Below are positions 12,369-21,650 of a DNA stretch of 35,660 nucleotides, one piece after another (positions within the stretch are counted from its first letter, which is position 1; every line of letters starts with the position of its first letter). Made by a program: the position numbers and the translations under genes. This stretch comes from a virus. The stretch spans positions 1 through 35,660 of the IMG/VR virus record IMGVR_UViG_3300023220_000433. One strand, written 5' to 3'. The notes beneath the pieces were generated by a model. That model made no database searches and was not told the DNA's origin. It saw only the letters and a program-made list of their open reading frames with translations.

Positions 12369-14188
12369 TATTGTATTGCCCCCTCAATTGGTGGAACTGT
12401 GCCAACCCCAGCAGCAGCGGGAACTACGCCAGGAATCCTTGGTATAACAGCCGCTACATCAGGGCGCAGATTAATCATCCTAACAACATCATCAACTGTT
12501 ACTAACTGTTGTGGAGCAAAAGTAGTAGGAAGCTGCCTTCTAAGTAGGGGATTATTAGTCAGAATTTTTAGGACGAAATTCCCCACTCTATTTATAGGGC
12601 CACCCGTTTCAGCTTTTCTTAAGTCTTTCTCTAATTTATTCAAAGCTTTACGCTCATCTTCAGAGAATTTCCCAAAAAGGCTTTTATTGTTTCTTCTTAA
12701 AGATGAAATCTCATTAGCCAAGCCACGCATCCATATTAAATCATCTATAGTCCCACCAGTTGCTTCTTGTGAGCTTCTTGTAGCTACACGAAACATCCTG
12801 CTAACAACAGATTGCTTTAACAGGTTGGTAACATCAGCCCCTTCTTCTCCAGCAGACTTCACAGTTTCATCAAAAATCTTTGCTGCATTCTTTGCTCTTC
12901 CTGGTGAACCAGAGCCCAGAAATATTGAACCAATACCTTCAGGTGTTTCACCTTCACCTATAGCTTTGGAAGTTAAGGCTGGCTTTTCAAAGCGGCTACC
13001 AAATTCTCTTCTTTTTGAAATAGCCTGCTTCCATAATGCAATGCCAGCTTTAGGGCCAGTAACAGCATTCCTTTGAAAGGCAGAATCCATGAAGTCATCT
13101 ATAACTCCCACAATTTCCCCAGCAGCTCTACCCTTAGAACCTCCTCCAACAGAAGCTTTGGTTGCAGCTCTTCTTATTCCTTGAAGGGAATTCACTGTTA
13201 TGGGGCCAGCATCAACTAATTCTTGGATTCTGTTAACAGCATTTCCTGTGAGAGCTCTAACATCATCATCAATAGTCTCGCCAAGTATCCTGTTAAGAGG
13301 ACCTAATACTTCACCAGAGACATCATCTGTTTTAACAAATGCCGACCGACCTTTTTCTTGTGCCTTTGTAAAAAGAGTTCCAAATTGATCCTGCAAGTTA
13401 CTTGCTTGTCTTTTAAGTACATCTTGGACTTCTCCAATTAAAGGGATATCACTTACACCTTCTCTAACTTGTCCAAGTAACTGACGAGCGATAGGAGATA
13501 CTTCAGGTGCTCTTTGAGCCACTGCTTGCACTCCTCGTGCTGTGAGTTCTCCAACAGCTCTTACGCCTCTAGCAACGGCACCAGCCAATGGAGCAGCGAC
13601 AGCACCAACTGGGCCACCTACAGCCGCACCCACGCCAGCCTGGGCCGCTCTTTGCAATAAAGCTTCTCCAGGAGCTTCTGTTGGTGCGATGGGTTGTGCT
13701 CCAGCGGCTAATCCACCCCCTAAAGCACCTAATCCAAATCTACCAGCAGCAGTAGCAGCGCCACCAGGTAATGCAATAAAAGGAGCTACCTGGCCAGCGA
13801 ATCTACCAACGGCTCGAGCACCTGTTGGTCTAGGAGCTGCCTGCAATGCTGTTACAAGTTCTCCAACTTCTCCACGTCGCGCTTCTGCACCTGGAATACC
13901 TAAACGAGACGCCAATTCAGTACCAGTTTGAGCAACACCAGTAAGAGTTTCTAAACCACCTCTAGCCAATCCTCTAGCGAATTCCTGTATTCCAGCAGGT
14001 ACACCCACACGTTGAGCCAATGTTTCTGGTCGCCCTGGAACGCTACCACCTCTACGTTGGAGCTCTGCCAATGCTTGTTCGATTGTAACGCCTGGTGACG
14101 GAGCTACAGGTGCGGCTTGAGGAGCAGGGCCAGAAATGGCCACACCTCTCCTCTGTAGTTCTGCAATGGCTTCTTGTGTGGTTACCAT
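12368..14188 (-). CDS. ejection/internal virion protein (606 aa)
   Basis: A 606-residue protein. It begins with two copies of a motif ending AxAELQRRG (about residues 7-15 and 39-47). A long Ala- and Gly-rich, weakly hydrophobic region follows (about 90-225), and then mixed helical sequence to the end (VTVDDVVRMINLRPD near the C-terminus). Large Ala/Gly-rich proteins in this position, after the nozzle gene, are the proteins ejected by podoviruses to cross the periplasm and inner membrane. The two upstream genes complete a set of three, as in P22 and related phages. Assignment rests on context and composition. Confidence 0.6.
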   Translation of the reverse strand: MVTTQEAIAELQRRGVAISGPAPQAAPVAPSPGVTIEQALAELQRRGGSVPGRPETLAQRVGVPAGIQEFARGLARGGLETLTGVAQTGTELASRLGIPGAEARRGEVGELVTALQAAPRPTGARAVGRFAGQVAPFIALPGGAATAAGRFGLGALGGGLAAGAQPIAPTEAPGEALLQRAAQAGVGAAVGGPVGAVAAPLAGAVARGVRAVGELTARGVQAVAQRAPEVSPIARQLLGQVREGVSDIPLIGEVQDVLKRQASNLQDQFGTLFTKAQEKGRSAFVKTDDVSGEVLGPLNRILGETIDDDVRALTGNAVNRIQELVDAGPITVNSLQGIRRAATKASVGGGSKGRAAGEIVGVIDDFMDSAFQRNAVTGPKAGIALWKQAISKRREFGSRFEKPALTSKAIGEGETPEGIGSIFLGSGSPGRAKNAAKIFDETVKSAGEEGADVTNLLKQSVVSRMFRVATRSSQEATGGTIDDLIWMRGLANEISSLRRNNKSLFGKFSEDERKALNKLEKDLRKAETGGPINRVGNFVLKILTNNPLLRRQLPTTFAPQQLVTVDDVVRMINLRPDVAAVIPRIPGVVPAAAGVGTVPPIEGAIQ

Positions 14189-15252
14189 TATTGCCCCTGG
14201 ATAATTCTTAGCAATTCTTCGTTAGATAATGTCCGAACAGATACAGGCTGTTCTTGAACTTGAGTGAGTGGCTCTCGTAACATTGCAGGCCCTTTAATTA
14301 AATCGAGTGTTCCTTTTAATTGCTCTCTTAAGCTCAACAATTTTTCTTTTCTTGCCTCTTTTGTATCAAGAGGAGATGGGAAAAATCTCACAGCAGCTCT
14401 TTCAACTTCTGATTCAGGGACAGCTGCACCTGACTCTGCTCTTAATTGAGCATTGGTGGCACCTAATATCAAAGAACGTGCACGTCTCCCTGTAGTAAAA
14501 GGAACCCCCTGGAAGCCAACTCCAAAAACAGGTCCCCTAGTAGAGAGAGCTTCAAAGAAGCCAATACCTTCCCCTTTTTCTTCAAAAAGAGATAGAGCCT
14601 TATCAATATCTTTAATTCCTTTCTGAACCATAGCAGCTTTAGCCGCCTGTTCAGGAGACAAACCTTCTTCCAACTTTCTCTTTTCTTTCTCTAACGTTCT
14701 AAGGTTTTTTATCTCTTCATTATTCGCTTCCAATTGAGCTTTAAAAAAGTCTTTAAATTCAGGATCAACCAAACCAACGCTTATTTGTCTATTTTTCTGT
14801 TTCAATTGTTGTATTTGAAGTTTTGGGCCTTCAGCAGCAGCTATATCTAAAGTTTGCCCTCCAAATCCTTGAGGGTCAGTCAAACCTCTAATTAGTTGCT
14901 GCCTTCTTTGAGATGTTTGCTGTAACCGCTTTTCTTTTCTTTCTTTTACTTCAATCCCTCGTTCTTGTATTCCCAATTGCTGTTGCTGGAAAGGGGTAAT
15001 AGGGGCGGGTTGTAATGTCTGCGCAAACTTTAAAGCAGCAGGGGTTCCTATCTGAGCCAAAGATTGAATAGTAGGGGAAGCGCCAGGTTGAGCAGCTAGA
15101 GCATTTAGAATCTCCTGGGATTGTTGGCCTGCTCGTTGTTGCTGTTGCCTTTGACCAGCAAAACCTAATTCAGATATGCCCCCAGTGCCTAAAGCCAAAA
15201 GCCCACGGCCAAAACCCGCGCCTAAAGTTGATAAAATGTTTCCATCAGCCAT
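14188..15252 (-). CDS. ejection/internal virion protein (354 aa)
   Basis: A 354-residue protein: a Gly/Gln-rich start, a long charged helix (EERGIEVKERKEKRLQQTSQ and further to about residue 225), and a conserved-looking segment ATNAQLRAESGAAVPESEVE with RFFPSPLDTKEARKEKLLSLR (about 263-310). That last pattern recurs in podovirus internal proteins. It is encoded between the other two ejection candidates, with TAATG overlaps on both sides. It probably enters the cell with the DNA. Confidence 0.6.
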   Translation of the reverse strand: MADGNILSTLGAGFGRGLLALGTGGISELGFAGQRQQQQRAGQQSQEILNALAAQPGASPTIQSLAQIGTPAALKFAQTLQPAPITPFQQQQLGIQERGIEVKERKEKRLQQTSQRRQQLIRGLTDPQGFGGQTLDIAAAEGPKLQIQQLKQKNRQISVGLVDPEFKDFFKAQLEANNEEIKNLRTLEKEKRKLEEGLSPEQAAKAAMVQKGIKDIDKALSLFEEKGEGIGFFEALSTRGPVFGVGFQGVPFTTGRRARSLILGATNAQLRAESGAAVPESEVERAAVRFFPSPLDTKEARKEKLLSLREQLKGTLDLIKGPAMLREPLTQVQEQPVSVRTLSNEELLRIIQGQ

Positions 15253-16202
15253 TATGCTACCCTTTTAAATTCAATCCCGATTTTATCGTAATTAACCGCT
15301 TTATATCCTGATAATTCAACAACAGCTTCAGGCATTACACCTTCAACTTCATCAGCCATAACACCTTCAAAAACGCCATCCATACCATTGTATGAGAATT
15401 CATAGATATTAAATCCATTCTTATTATCAATTAGCTTGATATTGTTTTTCAAGCGTCTATCGGAAGGAGATACTCCAAGAAATGGCGCTGCTGCTTGTCC
15501 AAATTGTGCCGCTACTTTACTAACCCTACCCAACGCTCCTGGTTGCTCAGGGCCAAAACCAATTCCCCCACCTCCCCCTGGAACTTGCGTACCAAGTTGA
15601 CTAAGAAATTCAACCGCTCTTAGAGGAGCTTGTTGTTGACCTAAAGCTTGCTGTTGAAGCAATCCACCAGCGCCAAGAAGGTCTAAAGCACCTTGTCTTT
15701 GCCTACCAATCTCACCCAAAGCCCTGCCAGCAGCAGATTCAAAGGCTTGCGCACGAGATACACCAGACTCACGCCCGATAGTTTCCAATAGATTTCTCCC
15801 TAACTCAGATTCCAAAACAGCTTGGCGAGTTCCACCAAAGCCACCAGCAGCAGAAGCACCAGCGCCAATATCGCTTATGAAGCCTCTACCGCCTCTTTGG
15901 ATGTCTGCAATAGTGTTTTGTAGTACCTGTTCCTGAAATGGGTTAAAGAACGTCCCTACACCTGTTTGAAACTGTTCCTGGGTTAATGGCTGAGCCAAGC
16001 CACCTAATTGTTCAATAGCTTGTAGTTGTTGGGGTTGTAAAGCAGCAGGAGCAAATAATTCTGGTCGTCCGCCCAATTCTAATCCGCGCGTCTGGGCTGC
16101 TTCAATCGTACGTTGAACTTCAACAGGTAAAGTTTGAAATGCTGTTGGCTGAGTTACCTGCTGTGGTTGCTCACCAAAAAGATTACCGAATACTCCACTC
16201 AT
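15252..16202 (-). CDS. virion protein with C-terminal S74-type autoprocessing chaperone domain
   Basis: A 316-residue protein. The first 240 residues are Gln-, Gly- and Ala-rich like ejection proteins. Residues 245-316 match the Peptidase_S74 intramolecular chaperone: SDRRLKNNI, IYEFSYNG, VMADEVEGVMPEAVV, AVNYDKIG. Ser247 and Lys252 have the i/i+5 spacing of the catalytic pair in endosialidase-type domains, so self-cleavage before Ser247 is expected. Such domains usually cap trimeric tail spikes; here one ends an ejection-like protein, which suggests assisted trimer assembly. The start overlaps the acetyltransferase stop (ATGA). Confidence 0.7.
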   Translation of the reverse strand: MSGVFGNLFGEQPQQVTQPTAFQTLPVEVQRTIEAAQTRGLELGGRPELFAPAALQPQQLQAIEQLGGLAQPLTQEQFQTGVGTFFNPFQEQVLQNTIADIQRGGRGFISDIGAGASAAGGFGGTRQAVLESELGRNLLETIGRESGVSRAQAFESAAGRALGEIGRQRQGALDLLGAGGLLQQQALGQQQAPLRAVEFLSQLGTQVPGGGGGIGFGPEQPGALGRVSKVAAQFGQAAAPFLGVSPSDRRLKNNIKLIDNKNGFNIYEFSYNGMDGVFEGVMADEVEGVMPEAVVELSGYKAVNYDKIGIEFKRVA

Positions 16203-16606
16203 TGTTTTACCTCATAAAAAATATGTGTTTGGTTAGTATCTGCTTTAATAAATCCTGATTCCTCAAGCCTATTTATATATTTCTGTATGCCAATAGAGCA
16301 ATATATCAGAGTAAATCCGTTGCTTTTGGCCCATTCTTTTGCTGATTCAATAAGAAAAGTTAGGGCAGCATCTCTTTGTTCTTTACCAATTTCAGGATTA
16401 GAAACAACAAATTCAAAAATACAGATTTTACTATCTGTACGGTATATAAACCCAACACATGCAGGTTTGCCGTCTGCCTCCACTAAGATACCGGTGGCGC
16501 TTAGATGTTCTCGCTTCGGAGGGTATGAGCGAGAAGCTATCCACCATTTCTCTATAATGCCATAATGTTCATCATATGAGAAATCCTTTTTACCAAGCTG
16601 TGTCAA
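16199..16606 (-). CDS. GNAT-family acetyltransferase-like protein, TTG start
   Basis: A 135-residue protein resembling GNAT N-acetyltransferases: ATGILVEADGKPACVGFIYR (about 37-56), IFEFVVSNPEIGKEQRDAAL (63-82, the acetyl-CoA loop region), then LIYCSIGIQKYINRLEESGFI (100-120, the last helix and strand). The only plausible start is TTG at 16606, with AGAAG upstream, overlapping the previous gene by 17 bases. GNAT-like genes are sometimes found between nozzle and ejection genes in podoviruses. The substrate is unknown; a virion protein is one possibility. Confidence 0.7.
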   Translation of the reverse strand: MTQLGKKDFSYDEHYGIIEKWWIASRSYPPKREHLSATGILVEADGKPACVGFIYRTDSKICIFEFVVSNPEIGKEQRDAALTFLIESAKEWAKSNGFTLIYCSIGIQKYINRLEESGFIKADTNQTHIFYEVKQ

Positions 16607-16913
16607 GTGTTCTTCTATCCCATTTTAAAGTTCCACTTACATCAATCAACGTATATTCAAAAGCGCCATCGGCCTGTATAACAACATCTCCCTCAGCATC
16701 ATCGGCCAGCACATCTGTAGGGCTTGAAGGAACACGGTCTGTACTTCTTCCAGAGACAAAAACCTGATTAAGATTTCCAAAATCAGGAATGTCCTCATTC
16801 TCCCTTATTCTACTTGCCTCTCTTAGGACATCTGAAATTTGAGTAACTGCATTTAAAACATCTTCTTGATTTATAATCTCAACAGTAAGAACGGGCCATG
16901 TGGTCTGGGTCAT
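16590..16913 (-). CDS. small virion-associated protein
   Basis: A 107-residue protein: N-terminal VEIINQEDVLNAVTQISDVLREASRIREN, and a C-terminal beta part ending GTLKWDRRTLDTAW. Its start overlaps the nozzle-protein stop (ATGA), so it is translated with it. Probably a minor structural protein or assembly factor. Not recognised as a named family. Confidence 0.6.
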   Translation of the reverse strand: MTQTTWPVLTVEIINQEDVLNAVTQISDVLREASRIRENEDIPDFGNLNQVFVSGRSTDRVPSSPTDVLADDAEGDVVIQADGAFEYTLIDVSGTLKWDRRTLDTAW

Positions 16914-18943
16914 TTCCTAGAGCCTTCTTGTATTTCTTGCAGCCAAACTCCACCACGCCAAGATTGACCAAGAACATCCCCATCTATTTGATATTGAATA
17001 TACCGACCATTAATCCTTCTACCAAAAGATATTTTATCATCTGTATCCGTGATGGTAAAAGAACTGGTTCCTACAATGGAATTTGCATAAGCTTTCCTAT
17101 TAATAGTAAGGGAAATATCCCCATTCTGGATACTATCAGGCACAATAGCTCCTAAATCTAAAGTATTGGTGCCAGAACTCATGTAATTGGTTCTCAATGT
17201 GAAAGGTAAAGATACTATATTGTCATCAGTGCCTTTCTCATGACGGTAGAAGTTACCATTAATATCCACCATTCTTGGGAAGCTACCGAGGATATTTGGA
17301 TACTCGCCAGCCGTTCTATCCAGGGTGTCTGGCGTCCACGTGAAGTCACGGATATTCAACCGAGCAATTCTATCAGGTTCAATGCTACCGTCAGACGGAT
17401 AGTGGAACCAGATTTCGTTAAACTTTTCATTGTAAAAGGCAAAAGACTTCTCAATATTCGCCTGATCAATATTATCAAATACAAACTTCTTCAAAGTTGT
17501 CTGAGTAGTTGTATTGCTGGGAATGATCTCTACATTACCACCTTTGTAGTAATAGAAGTTATCCAATCCCATCCAATAAGCAATTCCATTTACTACCGTC
17601 CTTGCATTAGGGGCTACAAGACCACGGCCACCATCCAATTGCCTGGTCTCCCATACAAAAGGTTTTCTGATATATCTGAACGTATATACCTGATCCTTGG
17701 TAAAAAGGAGATTAAAGCCTCTCAGGGCTGCATGAGATATAAACTGGCTCGCTCCTTCAATGTCATCTTGACCAGCTTGATTCTGCGCTGTAGATGTCCA
17801 TGTGGTTAGATTCCCCTGATCAGACCACTGTATTCTGTTGCCAACATCACCAGCACCAAGCGTTACCACTATTTCATTGCTTGTAAATGTATAGTTTATA
17901 GCTGTTGGAGCGTTTATAACCAGTTCTGGTAGCGTTGAAACTGAACCATTCCAGGAATAAATACCAGTTTGGTCTCCTGGTGTGGAAATAATTAAATCTC
18001 CAAAGCGATCAAATGACCATATCCTTGCAGGTGTAGGGGATGTGGCTGTTTTAGCTACACCATATTGCCCTACACCATATTGTCCTAACCCATAACCAGC
18101 ACCCGTTGTGGGATTGCACAATCCTTCTGGTATTTGTTCTGCAATATCAATGGAGCCGCCTACGCCTGATACAGAGCTTGTTGCAAAGGCATCAGCTATA
18201 ATATCGTAGCCACCCGCTGTGACACTTTGAATGTTACGTATGCCATTAATGTTTACTGCCTCAATACCGCCAACTGAAACAGCCAAATTGGAAATGACCA
18301 CGTTATCACCAGCCACAAAATCATTTACATCAGCCACGTTTACAATTCTTGAGGCTCTTTGAACAGCCGCACCACCACCACTGCCCGTAGAAGTAGCCAA
18401 AGTCGTGACTGTAATGTCATAAGTGTTTGTGGTGACATTCCCAACACTGTGAGTCGTATTTAATTCAATGGCTGGAATACCATTAACAGCAGTGGAGCCA
18501 GATATATCTGCAAAACCACCATTTGTGAACTTATGGGCTGTGTCAGTGATTGTGACGGTGGCTGATCCTGACGTAGTTGCGAAGGGATCGTTACCCAAAG
18601 TGCCAAAGAAAGTAGAAAGAACATTATTCAGGGTTGTTGTTGTGGTTTCAACAGGCGTTATATTGCTGAGTTGTTGAGCGCTGATATTGTACAAATTGGT
18701 ATGAGTACCAACAATATAAGAAACATTGTTATTGAGTACATAGCTGAAAACATTCCTAGGACAGCCCTGAATGCTAAATTTCCCCGTGAAGGAGACAATA
18801 TCCCAGCCCCCAATCTTCTCAGGGAAGCCATCCACAAACCTTATTTTATCCGTGAAGGTATAATGCCTTGTGGACTGCTCAGTGAAATCTGTTACGGGTT
18901 GAACACCAGGGATGACTTCAATTGGACGTAATACATAAGGCAT
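16910..18943 (-). CDS. P22 gp10-like tail nozzle / DNA stabilisation protein
   Basis: A 677-residue beta-rich protein. Near the start it has KIRFVDGFPEKIGGW (about 33-47), a hallmark of gp10/nozzle-type tail proteins in podoviruses. The middle contains Thr/Val-rich inserts (about 120-260), then propeller-like strands (RIWSFDRFGDLIISTPGD, NRIQWSDQGNLTTW, FRYIRKPFVWET, YWMGLDNFYYYKGG). It would form the distal tail and close the portal channel after packaging. It is read after the fiber-like genes and before the ejection genes, as in related phages. Confidence 0.75.
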   Translation of the reverse strand: MPYVLRPIEVIPGVQPVTDFTEQSTRHYTFTDKIRFVDGFPEKIGGWDIVSFTGKFSIQGCPRNVFSYVLNNNVSYIVGTHTNLYNISAQQLSNITPVETTTTTLNNVLSTFFGTLGNDPFATTSGSATVTITDTAHKFTNGGFADISGSTAVNGIPAIELNTTHSVGNVTTNTYDITVTTLATSTGSGGGAAVQRASRIVNVADVNDFVAGDNVVISNLAVSVGGIEAVNINGIRNIQSVTAGGYDIIADAFATSSVSGVGGSIDIAEQIPEGLCNPTTGAGYGLGQYGVGQYGVAKTATSPTPARIWSFDRFGDLIISTPGDQTGIYSWNGSVSTLPELVINAPTAINYTFTSNEIVVTLGAGDVGNRIQWSDQGNLTTWTSTAQNQAGQDDIEGASQFISHAALRGFNLLFTKDQVYTFRYIRKPFVWETRQLDGGRGLVAPNARTVVNGIAYWMGLDNFYYYKGGNVEIIPSNTTTQTTLKKFVFDNIDQANIEKSFAFYNEKFNEIWFHYPSDGSIEPDRIARLNIRDFTWTPDTLDRTAGEYPNILGSFPRMVDINGNFYRHEKGTDDNIVSLPFTLRTNYMSSGTNTLDLGAIVPDSIQNGDISLTINRKAYANSIVGTSSFTITDTDDKISFGRRINGRYIQYQIDGDVLGQSWRGGVWLQEIQEGSRK

Positions 18944-18955
18944 ACCAAGCTCTCT

Positions 18956-19378
18956 TTATTGAAGTTCTACCGGCCATAATGCTTTTAATTCTTCCGGGGT
19001 GATGGCTGAAGTGAGAACAAACGTTTGAGGAATGTCTCGCAACACCTGTTTGGCAGGCTGGACGTTCAGCGCTTTCATCGTTTCCTTGTCTAGCTCTCTA
19101 AGTTTTTCATCCCGCAATTTACGGATATTATCCATATGAATGGTGCGTGCTTTGCCCATATCCACATCTACTGTTTCTGTAGGGTTATCATCTGTCCAGG
19201 CCTCCCTGAATTGATCATCGCGGGGTATTGAATCTTCTGCAATTTCTCTATAGGAGACTACACCATAAGCTTTATCTGCATGTCTTACATGTAGCTCTAA
19301 ATCGCGTGTCCAGTCTTGCTCGCGACTTCTAAAAATACTCACTCCGCCATCTAATCTTTTTATAGCAAAAACTCTCAT
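18956..19378 (-). CDS. hypothetical tail-associated protein
   Basis: A 140-residue protein. The segment DDQFREAWTDDN, VDVDMGKARTIHMDNIRKLRDEKLRELDKETMKA (about 53-106) is a recurrent helical module in small phage proteins encoded beside fibers. The start is preceded by GGGAGAT. Possible roles are fiber assembly chaperone or minor tail protein; the sequence does not decide. Confidence 0.6.
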   Translation of the reverse strand: MRVFAIKRLDGGVSIFRSREQDWTRDLELHVRHADKAYGVVSYREIAEDSIPRDDQFREAWTDDNPTETVDVDMGKARTIHMDNIRKLRDEKLRELDKETMKALNVQPAKQVLRDIPQTFVLTSAITPEELKALWPVELQ

Positions 19379-20230
19379 TTAAATATCTCCCAATATTGCG
19401 AACATTACTTCGGTTCCATCCGTTGGATCAGCATTAAAGTCAACATTGATAACCTGAACCGTGGTCGTTGCTTGAGCTTCAGTTGTCACTTGTAAATAGT
19501 TTCCAGCTATTTTCTGAGAGCTGCATATTACCGCGTAATTAGCGTTCGCCATAGCGGTGGAAAAAGTAAATGTATAGTTACCAGTTCCGTTGTCAGTAAT
19601 ACTGGATGAGAAATTATAACTATCTACTACTGAAGGGGTACCTGTACCATCTGCGTGCATCCAAGCTTTTGGAACCCCTGGGTGAAATTTCATAGTTGCA
19701 GGTGTGGCTACAAGTGAAGCGCCCGTTTCCCCAACCGCTGTTTCTGCTTCAATTTGAGCTTCTGTACCTAATTCAACAATACCTTTTACGGTTAGAGTTG
19801 CATCATCAATCGGAGGAGGAGGAGCTGCGCCATTTTGAACAACATTCCATTCTGTGCCATCCCAGATGATGGATGCAAAGTCTATAACAGTGAATGTAGC
19901 GTTTCCATCAATGGTTTCAGCAGCATCCCCATCAAGAATCAAACTATTGGTAGCGTCCTCAATTTTAAAGTTAAGTACAAATCCATTAAATACAGTAGTA
20001 CCAGCCGGTAGAGAAGCCGTTACAGTCCCTGCCGATGTATCCACTTGGAATTGAAAATTAAACTCCGTATTCAATACAGTGAAGTTTACAGTCTCATCAG
20101 ATATGGTTCTTGGAAGATCAGCATCCAAAGAATCTACATTTGAATTTAACTGTCCACCCCATAGATCAGCATCTACAGGGTCAGCTACATTAGGCTTGTT
20201 GTAGTTAAAGTTTGGAGTTGTAGTGACCAT
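19379..20230 (-). CDS. probable tail fiber protein
   Basis: A 283-residue beta-rich protein. The start TTPNFNYNKPNVADPVDADLWGGQLN is typical of phage tail fiber N-termini. The middle has VKGIVELGTEAQIEAETA (about 148-165), a fiber repeat motif, and the end has PGVPKAWMHADGTGTPSVVDSYN with NYTFTFSTAMANANYAV, a common C-terminal fiber domain. It probably binds host receptors or links other fibers to the tail. The ribosome site is weak. Confidence 0.7.
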   Translation of the reverse strand: MVTTTPNFNYNKPNVADPVDADLWGGQLNSNVDSLDADLPRTISDETVNFTVLNTEFNFQFQVDTSAGTVTASLPAGTTVFNGFVLNFKIEDATNSLILDGDAAETIDGNATFTVIDFASIIWDGTEWNVVQNGAAPPPPIDDATLTVKGIVELGTEAQIEAETAVGETGASLVATPATMKFHPGVPKAWMHADGTGTPSVVDSYNFSSSITDNGTGNYTFTFSTAMANANYAVICSSQKIAGNYLQVTTEAQATTTVQVINVDFNADPTDGTEVMFAILGDI

Positions 20231-20243
20231 TTATAGGTACCGT

Positions 20244-20486
20244 CTAAAGTACTACGAAGTTAAAAACAGAAGTGTCTAGAGCTGTTCCCGCAACGTTAAA
20301 GCCTGTACCAGGTGTCATAGTCTTAATAGATGGTGCAGCACCTACTGTGCCCCCAACCGTCCTTAAAGTCATCGCAACAGTGCTGTTGGCCGTTAGCTCA
20401 GTTGCAGGTACTACCACAGGGGTGGCGCCGTTAAGTGTAAAAGTGCCAACTCTGCGTTGAACGTCTCTTGAAGTTAATAAAGTCAT
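20244..20486 (-). CDS. small structural protein (80 aa)
   Basis: An 80-residue protein rich in Val, Thr, Ala and Gly, predicted beta: TLLTSRDVQRRVGTFTLNGA... ending DTSVFNFVVL. AAAGGAGA precedes the ATG. It lies between the head-tail adaptor and the fiber gene. A minor head or tail protein is likely from context; no family is recognised. Confidence 0.6.
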   Translation of the reverse strand: MTLLTSRDVQRRVGTFTLNGATPVVVPATELTANSTVAMTLRTVGGTVGAAPSIKTMTPGTGFNVAGTALDTSVFNFVVL

Positions 20487-20498
20487 TATATCTCTCCT

Positions 20499-21164
20499 TT
20501 AATAATTATAAAATCGCCGTCTTCCTCTATCCACAATATTCTCTGTTACAAGGTTGCCGGTAGAAGTTCGGTTGTATGTTTGTTTCTTAATCTGAATTAG
20601 CTCTCTTTGAGCATAGTTGTCATAGGTAGCGGATCGTACGTCGTCCTCTCTAAAGTCCCTTAGAATATCAGCTAAAGTGCGATACTCAATAAGCCTATCA
20701 GCGTTAACCGTGAAATCGTTACTCTCACCGTCAGCAACAAGATCAGGATATGTCTTACGATAGAAGAGCTTAACTATATAAGCCTTATCAGGAAAATAAA
20801 GTAGCTCAATCTGGTCATTCCTAAATGTGTACCATCGTGGCAATCCTACACCATCCACATTGATGGTGTCATATTGGAGTGGTGTGATATGAACTAATGT
20901 GTAGCGAACGTTCCCCTCTATTAAAGTTAAAGAATTTGGCTCGATAAATTGACCAAAGTCTGTTGGAAATCCAGTAGAAAGAATGGGATCCCCTACAGTA
21001 GCTGTCAAATCGACTATGTTCTCACCGAACCAAAAACTATCAGTTTCGTAATAATCTATTGTGGAATTGATCTGGGCATCCACCAGGGCATTTGTGATCC
21101 CTTGTACCGAGCCGTCATCAAGCTTAGACAAGATACGAGCTCTCAAATCCCCAAGTGTAGCCAT
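20499..21164 (-). CDS. head-tail adaptor (SU10/gp4-type)
   Basis: A 221-residue protein with the pattern of podovirus adaptor proteins: MATLGDLRARILSKLDD, then ALVDAQINSTIDYYETDSFWFGE (about 26-48), FPTDFGQF, and VKLFYRKTYPDL (about 130-141). The C-terminal part is helical. Such proteins form the ring beneath the portal and connect it to the tail nozzle. Placement just after the capsid genes fits. AGGAAA precedes the start. Confidence 0.7.
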   Translation of the reverse strand: MATLGDLRARILSKLDDGSVQGITNALVDAQINSTIDYYETDSFWFGENIVDLTATVGDPILSTGFPTDFGQFIEPNSLTLIEGNVRYTLVHITPLQYDTINVDGVGLPRWYTFRNDQIELLYFPDKAYIVKLFYRKTYPDLVADGESNDFTVNADRLIEYRTLADILRDFREDDVRSATYDNYAQRELIQIKKQTYNRTSTGNLVTENIVDRGRRRFYNY

Positions 21165-21172
21165 TTCATTTC

Positions 21173-21631
21173 CTATAGATCATATGTGAATTCAGCGATC
21201 AAAGTAATATCACCGGCAGTCGTAGTCGTAGCGCCAGTAATAGTTACACTGATATACCCATCACCTGTAGCCGTGAAGCTAAGGCCAGTCAAAAGGCCGT
21301 CGTCAATAGGCCAGGTACGAGAACCTGCATCTTGAGGAATGTTCAAAGCAGCCAAGAATGCATTATCATCCTCGCCTGTCGTACCATCCAACAAGAAGCC
21401 CACGTCCATAGTGACGGTGACACCTGTGTCCAGGTCATCAGATACAATCGCCAGACTCGTTAGAGAAAAACCTTTCTCAAAACGAATCATCCCTACATTG
21501 GTACCTGTTACAGTCGAAGCGGGAATCGCGGCAATAGCTTTTTGAACTAAAACCCCTTGTGGTTCCTTTTTCGCCACGAATGTATTAACAGCAGTACCAG
21601 CAACATCACTAAAAATAGTTGGTGCAGTCAT
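21173..21631 (-). CDS. hypothetical head protein
   Basis: A 152-residue beta-rich protein following the capsid gene, with a strong AGGAGG site. Segments such as IRFEKGFSLTSLAIVSDDLDTGVTVTMDVGFL and GYISVTITGATTTTAGDIT suggest an Ig-like or jelly-roll fold. A head decoration or minor capsid protein is plausible by position; sequence alone does not prove it. Confidence 0.6.
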   Translation of the reverse strand: MTAPTIFSDVAGTAVNTFVAKKEPQGVLVQKAIAAIPASTVTGTNVGMIRFEKGFSLTSLAIVSDDLDTGVTVTMDVGFLLDGTTGEDDNAFLAALNIPQDAGSRTWPIDDGLLTGLSFTATGDGYISVTITGATTTTAGDITLIAEFTYDL

Positions 21632-21650
21632 TTTTGATTACCTCCTTTTA

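Noticed and set aside
12399-13931. Plus-strand frames opposite the 606-residue gene
   Set aside because: They lack ribosome sites and are antisense to a long, coupled, well-supported gene.
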